Notes under the pieces: generated by a model
Seen by the model: only the letters and a program-made list of their open reading frames with translations
What the model was told of the DNA's origin: nothing
Databases searched by the model: none
Made by a program: the position numbers and the translations under genes
Source: Actinomycetota bacterium
GTDB lineage: Bacteria > Actinomycetota > Actinomycetes > Nanopelagicales > Nanopelagicaceae
Direction of reading: 5' to 3'
Length of the DNA stretch: 9,299 nucleotides
Assembly (NCBI GenBank): GCA_947503395.1
Contig: CANNDP010000036.1
Coordinates: forward strand, 1-9,299
Shown here: positions 5,895-9,299 of the stretch, piece by piece
Layout: every line of letters starts with the position of its first letter
How positions within the stretch are numbered: the stretch's first letter is position 1

Positions 5895-6379
5895 TGTGTA
5901 ACCAACTTTTGTCGGAGTCGGAGTCGGAGTTGGAGTTGGAGTCGGAGTTGGAGTCGGTGTCGGAGTTGGAGTCGGAGTTGGAGTCGGAGTGGAGTTGGAG
6001 TCGGAGTTGGAGTCGGAGTTGGCGTAGGAGTCGGAGTTGGCGTAGGAGTCGGAGTTGGAGTCGGAGTCGGAGTCGGAGTTGGAGTCGGAGTCGGAGTTGG
6101 CGTAGGAGTCGGAGTCGGAGTCGGAGTTGGAGTCGGAGTCGGAATCGGAGTTGGCGTAGGAGTCGGAGTTGGCGTAGGAATCACTACCTTTACGCCTTTA
6201 CTCCAAACTAATTTAGCTCCTAACTTAATGCAGGTGTATTGAAATCCTTTGTAGACCTTAACTTGTTTTGCCTTGGTGCACTTTGCTCCAGCCTTTGGAT
6301 TTGCAGCTACAGCAGTGGTGGCAGGAAGAATCCAGAGGGTCAGAGTAAGTGAGATAAGGGCTGCAAGATTTCTTCTCAT
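5882..6379 (-). CDS. Secreted protein with signal peptide, two-Cys domain and Thr-Pro linker; frameshifted before its cytochrome b5 domain
   Basis: The 165-residue frame begins with a signal peptide (RR at 2-3, hydrophobic 5-20, cleavage expected after AVA near residue 26). A small mature domain follows with C34 and C50 (KCTKAKQVKVYKGFQYTC, then KLGAKLVWSKGV), probably disulfide-linked. From P68 to P130 the sequence is Thr-Pro dipeptides. At 5990/5991 one base is missing from a hexanucleotide unit, so the last 35 residues switch to an Arg/Leu/Gln repeat that is clearly an out-of-frame reading and ends at 5882. Restoring the base continues the Thr-Pro linker into the cytochrome b5 domain at 5670-5894. 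The intended product is therefore an exported haem protein with a long rigid linker. No strong Shine-Dalgarno is seen before ATG 6379. The break may be a true pseudogene, a phase-variable locus, or an error in a repeat. Confidence 0.78.
   Translation of the reverse strand: MRRNLAALISLTLTLWILPATTAVAANPKAGAKCTKAKQVKVYKGFQYTCIKLGAKLVWSKGVKVVIPTPTPTPTPTPIPTPTPTPTPTPTPTPTPTPTPTPTPTPTPTPTPTPTPTPTPTPTPTPTPTPLRLQLRLQLRHRLQLRLQLQLRLRLRQKLVTQWIK
5913..6178. repeat. Hexanucleotide tandem repeat encoding a Thr-Pro linker (about 44 units)
   Basis: On the plus strand the unit is GGAGTT or GGAGTC, with scattered GGCGTA, one GGTGTC and one GGAATC variants; on the coding (minus) strand it reads as Pro-Thr codon pairs, with one Pro-Ile. 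An 18-base higher-order unit (GGCGTA-GGAGTC-GGAGTT) occurs in direct tandem near 6021-6056. One unit at 5986-5995 is five bases long, causing the frameshift. The plus strand carries GG every six bases throughout. Long plus-strand frames across it (Arg-Ser-rich or Gly-Val repeats) are antisense shadows. Confidence 0.95.
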
Positions 6380-6459
6380 CAGGAGAGTAAGCGTAAATCA
6401 GCAGAGAAGAGAGCGCTAGTTATAGATACTTTCCCCTCTTAGCCTAAAGTGGGGAAGTG
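6380..6459. promoter_or_regulatory. Divergent promoter region between the secreted b5 gene and the zinc-ribbon gene
   Basis: This 80-base spacer must serve two genes reading apart. The stretch AGTTATAGATACT (6418-6430) offers -10-like hexamers on both strands: TATAGA/GATACT for plus and TATCTA/TATAAC for minus, so the two promoters may overlap and compete. No -35 box is convincing on either side. A GGGGA at 6451-6455 lies four bases before ATG 6460 and is the probable ribosome binding site of the plus gene. Confidence 0.35.
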
Positions 6460-7188
6460 ATGAAAGCTGAGAAATTATCCCAAGAGCGCATCCTTGCGCT
6501 CCAAGATCTTGATTCATCTCTCATGCAACTCGAACACAAAGCAAATAATCTGCCACTATCAAAGCTCCTTGATGAAAAGCGCTTGGAGTTTGCAAGCGCA
6601 AGAGATCTAGCAGTTGCTGCCAGCACTGAGCGAAGTGATATCAAGCATGAGCTATCAAAATCAGAGCTTGATGTAGAGCAAGTTTTATCTCGGATTGAAA
6701 AAGATGAAAAACGCCTCTCATCAGGTCTTGGAAGCCCAAAAGAGCTCGAGCAGACTCAACATGAATTGGAATCACTAAATAAAAGGCGAGCAGAGCTTGA
6801 AGATATTGAGCTAGAAGTGATGGTGCGCCTAGAAGGCCTTGATAGCAGAATTGCTGAGCTATCAAAGAGACGTGATGAATTATCAATTGAAGTTGATGCA
6901 ATAACAAAAGATCGCGACCAGGCACTTGAGCAGATCAGCCAAGCAGTAAGCGCTACAAAATCTGATCGAGATGCTCTAGCTAAAGGGATTGAGGCAGAGC
7001 TCTTATCACTCTATGAGAAAATTAGATCAACAAGTGATGGCCTTGCAGCAGTTCGACTCTCTGATGGAAAGTGCCAGGGCTGCCACTTAACTATGAGCGC
7101 AGCAGAGCTAACTAGGATCAATTCACTAGCAATTGATGAATTAGTACGATGTGAAGAGTGTCGCAGAATTCTTATAAGGATTAATTAA
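6460..7188 (+). CDS. Coiled-coil protein with C-terminal C4 zinc ribbon
   Basis: A 242-residue protein: residues about 5-185 are heptad-rich, highly charged helix (many E, K, R, L; e.g. LESLNKRRAELEDIELEVMV), predicted as a long antiparallel coiled coil, then a zinc ribbon with KCQGCHLTMS (C205, C208) and VRCEECRRIL (C231, C234). This is the family of Mycobacterium tuberculosis Rv2229c, Chlamydia CdsZ and Helicobacter HP0958; its role in Actinobacteria is unknown, with nucleic-acid binding suggested for relatives. GTG at 6457 directly precedes ATG 6460 and could also be used; the ATG has better spacing from GGGGA. The stop TAA abuts the ATG of the RNase H-like gene, with that gene's AAGGA lying inside this one, so the two are one operon. 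The same neighbour pair exists in mycobacteria (Rv2229c-Rv2228c). Confidence 0.9.
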   Translation: MKAEKLSQERILALQDLDSSLMQLEHKANNLPLSKLLDEKRLEFASARDLAVAASTERSDIKHELSKSELDVEQVLSRIEKDEKRLSSGLGSPKELEQTQHELESLNKRRAELEDIELEVMVRLEGLDSRIAELSKRRDELSIEVDAITKDRDQALEQISQAVSATKSDRDALAKGIEAELLSLYEKIRSTSDGLAAVRLSDGKCQGCHLTMSAAELTRINSLAIDELVRCEECRRILIRIN

Positions 7189-7590
7189 ATGGCAAGAGAG
7201 TTAATAATTTATGCAGATGGCGGCTCAAGGGGAAATCCAGGTCAAGCTGCCTATGGAGCATTGGTCTGTGAGGGTGATAAGGTCTTAATAGAGATTGCAG
7301 AGAAAATTGGAATTGCTACAAATAACGTTGCTGAATATCAAGGTCTAATTGCTGGGATAAGAGCAGCTAATAAAATCGATCCCGCAGCCCAGATTGAGGC
7401 TCGACTTGATAGCAAGTTGGTTGTGGAGCAGATGAGCGGGCGATGGAAGATTAAAAATATCCCTCTTGCAAAACTTGCAATGGAGGCAAAGAAGATCCAC
7501 TCACCTGAGTTAATTACCTTCACCTGGATTCCAAGGGAAGAAAATCACGAAGCAGATCGCTTAGTAAACCTTGCCCTAGATGGTTATTAA
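7189..7590 (+). CDS. Single-domain RNase HI-like protein
   Basis: A 133-residue RNase H-fold protein that would cut the RNA strand of RNA/DNA hybrids with two metal ions. The catalytic acidic residues are all in place: D10 in IYADGGSRGNPG, E49 in TNNVAEYQGL, D74 in RLDSKLVVEQMSG (followed by RWKIKN) and D123 in NHEADRLVN. The type matches the N-terminal half of actinobacterial bifunctional proteins such as Rv2228c, whose C-terminal half is a CobC-like alpha-ribazole phosphatase; here the protein ends with the RNase H domain and no phosphatase follows. ATG 7189 starts right after the upstream stop with AAGGA at 7176-7180, eight bases away. It is convergent with pmbA, three bases between stop codons. 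I give no symbol because rnhA is often reserved for another subfamily. Confidence 0.92.
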   Translation: MARELIIYADGGSRGNPGQAAYGALVCEGDKVLIEIAEKIGIATNNVAEYQGLIAGIRAANKIDPAAQIEARLDSKLVVEQMSGRWKIKNIPLAKLAMEAKKIHSPELITFTWIPREENHEADRLVNLALDGY

Positions 7591-7607
7591 GCTCTAGCTT
7601 CCAGGGC
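7573..7607. repeat. Inverted repeats spanning the convergent RNase H / pmbA ends
   Basis: GCCCT (7573-7577) and AGGGC (7603-7607) are reverse complements, and between them lies the perfect palindrome AAGCT-CT-AGCTT (7589-7600), which includes both stop codons. The two pairings partly exclude each other and no T-run follows on either strand, so a bidirectional terminator is possible but weak. Confidence 0.3.
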
Positions 7608-8976
7608 TAACCGTTGACATATTAAAGTCATTGATAACAAGTGCTGGAGCTTTCATACTTGTTATATCTCCAGCCCACTCTCTTGGTTGAGTCCAAGCGC
7701 TATCTGAAGCTTGAGCAATTCGAGATAGCGCGCTAACTGGAGAGTCATTCCATCTAAAGTTATTGGTAGCTCCCACAACTTCGCCGCCTTTGACGTGATA
7801 AACCCCATCCCTAGTTAACCCAGTTAGCAATAAAGTATTGGGATCAACCATTCTGATATACCAGAGCGTGGTGAGAAGAAGTCCATTATCAACGCTCTTA
7901 ATTAGATCCTCGAGATTTCCACTTGCTCCATCGACTTTCATAATTAAATTATCGCCAACTGGGGTGTAGGGCAGAGAAGTTAATTTAGCGCTAGCTCTTG
8001 TCTGCAAGAGCGAGGTAAGAACTCCATCTTTAATCCAATCAACCTTCTTTGCCTCCTGCCCGTTATCAAAGACTGAGGTAAATGGCGTGCTAACTGCAGC
8101 AGAGATAAAAGGAGATCCCGGTAGCTGTTGATCCTTTGGATCGCTATAGAGCTGCAGGCTCTTATTAGATAGCTTCTCACCAACTCTTGTTCCGCCACCT
8201 TTTTTAGAAAATACGCTCTGTCCTTCAAATGCATCACGGCCGCTTGAAACCCACATCATGTAGGTGAAGAGATCAGCTACCGCGCCCGACGGAACGATGC
8301 TGGTATATCGCCCTGCAGGAAGATCAACTTTGCGCTCTTGCCAATTAAGCCTCTGGCGAATCTCTCTATCAATTCTTTCAATTGAAACATCTTTGAAATC
8401 ATGAGTTTCAACCCCTGACCAGGTAGATCTTGAGCGGCCATGAGACTTTCCAGTCATCTCAACTCTTCCTACAGGTGAGTCATATCGAAGTCTCATCCCG
8501 CCTTTAGAGCCAACCCAGATGCTCTCATGGGTATGTTCGGCATATCCGAATAATTCAATGCCATCTGATTTTGAAGCCTGCATCATCGAGCCTAGATCTG
8601 GAGCAAATTTAGAAAATACATCTGGCCCAGTTGGATTGTGTTTATCACTCCAGTTTCCGTAGCTAACATCTTTAGAAAGTGGGGAGTAATCATCTGCTTC
8701 ACCTGATGCCTTAGCAGCAGCGAGAGCTTCAGCAAGGATTGAATCGATATCACTTTCTTCAACACTTGTTCTAGTAACCCCGCCTGATGCCATAGATGAT
8801 CCTGATGCAATAAAGGCAATGACAGTTACCGATCTGGTAGCAATTACTCCATTGGTAGTTAGAGTGCTACTGGCCCAGCGAAGATTGGCTTGAGTCTTAT
8901 CTCTAACTAAAACAATGCAATCATCGCTGGTTGCCTTAGCAAGAATTTTTTCGACTAAATCTTGAGCAGAGATCAT
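7594..8976 (-). CDS. pmbA: TldE/PmbA family subunit of the TldD/TldE peptidase
   Basis: A 460-residue protein of the TldD/PmbA family. In the E. coli TldD/TldE heterodimer, TldE is the non-catalytic partner; the complex cleaves unfolded peptides and takes part in microcin B17 maturation and CcdA turnover. The family's N-terminal domain covers about 1-90 (LVRDKTQANLRWASSTLTTN) and the C-terminal barrel about 225-455 (GRYTSIVPSGAVADLFTYMM, FDNGQEAKKVDWIKDG, NTLLLTGLTRDGVYHVKGGE). At the place where TldD has HExxxH this protein has PSGAVADLF, so no metal site, as expected for TldE. ATG 8976 overlaps the tldD TGA as ATGA, with GAGGTGG at 8981-8987 as Shine-Dalgarno, so the subunits are translationally coupled. 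Length is usual for the family. No signal peptide. Confidence 0.92.
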   Translation of the reverse strand: MISAQDLVEKILAKATSDDCIVLVRDKTQANLRWASSTLTTNGVIATRSVTVIAFIASGSSMASGGVTRTSVEESDIDSILAEALAAAKASGEADDYSPLSKDVSYGNWSDKHNPTGPDVFSKFAPDLGSMMQASKSDGIELFGYAEHTHESIWVGSKGGMRLRYDSPVGRVEMTGKSHGRSRSTWSGVETHDFKDVSIERIDREIRQRLNWQERKVDLPAGRYTSIVPSGAVADLFTYMMWVSSGRDAFEGQSVFSKKGGGTRVGEKLSNKSLQLYSDPKDQQLPGSPFISAAVSTPFTSVFDNGQEAKKVDWIKDGVLTSLLQTRASAKLTSLPYTPVGDNLIMKVDGASGNLEDLIKSVDNGLLLTTLWYIRMVDPNTLLLTGLTRDGVYHVKGGEVVGATNNFRWNDSPVSALSRIAQASDSAWTQPREWAGDITSMKAPALVINDFNMSTVSPGS

Positions 8977-9299
8977 TTGCCCACCTCAGATACGGTATTT
9001 AGAATGTTTATCTTCTCAAAGATAGCTGCTGGGCAGCCATGGCTAACGGCGGCAACTTGTCCTGGTTGCGCCTTTCCACAATTAAATGCGCCACCTAGAA
9101 CATAAGTTGATGGGCCGCCAACTCTCTTCATCGCCCCCCAGAAATCAGTGGTAGTTGCTTGATAGGCCACATCTTTTAGTTGACCCACAATCTTTCCGCC
9201 TTTAATTCGATGAAAACGTTGGCCAGTAAATTGGAAGTTATAGCGCTGCATATCAATTGACCAGGACTTATCACCGAGGATGAAGATGCCATCATCGAT
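8973..9299 (-). CDS. tldD: TldD metallopeptidase subunit (C-terminal end only, cut by window edge)
   Basis: The reverse frame is open from the right edge to TGA at 8973, giving 108 residues. It reads DGIFILGDKSWSIDMQRYNF, then GQLKDVAYQATTTDFWGAM, TYVLGGAFNCGKAQPGQVAA, VSHGCPAAIF and NILNT, which are the conserved C-terminal blocks of TldD rather than TldE. The HExxxH zinc motif and the true start lie outside the window; an internal Met at 9251 is not the start. Its stop overlaps the pmbA start by four bases, giving the usual tldD-pmbA order. Confidence 0.92.
   Translation of the reverse strand: MDDGIFILGDKSWSIDMQRYNFQFTGQRFHRIKGGKIVGQLKDVAYQATTTDFWGAMKRVGGPSTYVLGGAFNCGKAQPGQVAAVSHGCPAAIFEKINILNTVSEVGK
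8981..8987 (-). promoter_or_regulatory. Ribosome binding site of pmbA inside tldD
   Basis: GAGGTGG on the reverse strand ends four bases before the pmbA ATG, within the last codons of tldD. It supports the 8976 start and stoichiometric co-translation of the two subunits. Confidence 0.6.

Noticed and set aside
5913..6178. CRISPR-like array
   Set aside because: The repeat is six bases with no distinct spacers, and it encodes a Thr-Pro linker in frame with domains on both sides.
5867..6242. Two long plus-strand frames of Arg/Ser/Trp-rich and Gly-Val repeats
   Set aside because: They are the antisense readings of the Thr-Pro hexanucleotide repeat; an open frame is inevitable in a stop-free six-base repeat and there is no start signal or domain.
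6641..6925. A 94-residue minus-strand frame in the zinc-ribbon gene
   Set aside because: It is the antisense of a coiled-coil coding region, which often stays open; no domain or start signal supports it.

Overview
The window looks like a piece of a streamlined, low-GC actinobacterial chromosome. GC content is roughly mid-40s percent (estimated by eye). The proteins are actinobacterial in type: homodimeric AceE with a divergent DUF3052-ahpE pair, GlgE, and a zinc-ribbon protein followed by an RNase H-like protein. Gaps are tiny and several neighbouring genes overlap (ATGA and TAATG junctions). This fits freshwater acI-type actinobacteria (Nanopelagicales, e.g. Planktophila or Nanopelagicus); that placement is an inference from gene content and compactness, not from a marker gene.

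Layout. Positions 1-3706 (minus) hold aceE, the pyruvate dehydrogenase E1 subunit, running directly into the 5' part of glgE (maltosyltransferase of the GlgE alpha-glucan pathway) through a 4-base ATGA overlap; glgE leaves the window on the left. A 151-base divergent spacer (3707-3857) carries a small perfect palindrome. On the plus strand follow a DUF3052 gene, ahpE (peroxiredoxin with an extra cysteine), tRNA-Val(TAC), two very small genes that are easily missed (a 28-residue single-membrane-segment protein and a 37-residue cysteine-rich metallothionein-like protein), and a DUF4287/DUF1801 protein.

Positions 5670-6379 (minus) contain one secreted-protein gene split by a single missing base inside a long Thr-Pro hexanucleotide repeat: a signal peptide and small two-cysteine domain on one side, and a cytochrome b5-type haem-binding domain (HPGG plus a second His) on the other. 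Divergent from it, on the plus strand, are a coiled-coil/C4 zinc-ribbon gene and a single-domain RNase HI-like gene. These converge, with three bases between stop codons, on the minus-strand pair tldD (C-terminal end only, cut by the right edge) and pmbA/tldE, which together would form a TldD/TldE peptidase.

How the genes relate. Most are housekeeping: central carbon entry (AceE), glucan synthesis (GlgE), peroxide defence (AhpE), translation (tRNA), RNA/DNA hybrid removal (RNase H), peptide processing (TldD/E). The accessory interest lies at 4892-5096 (micro-gene pair with a possible metal-binding peptide) and 5670-6379 (a frameshifted, repeat-linked extracellular haem protein that could be phase-variable or could be a sequencing/assembly artefact).
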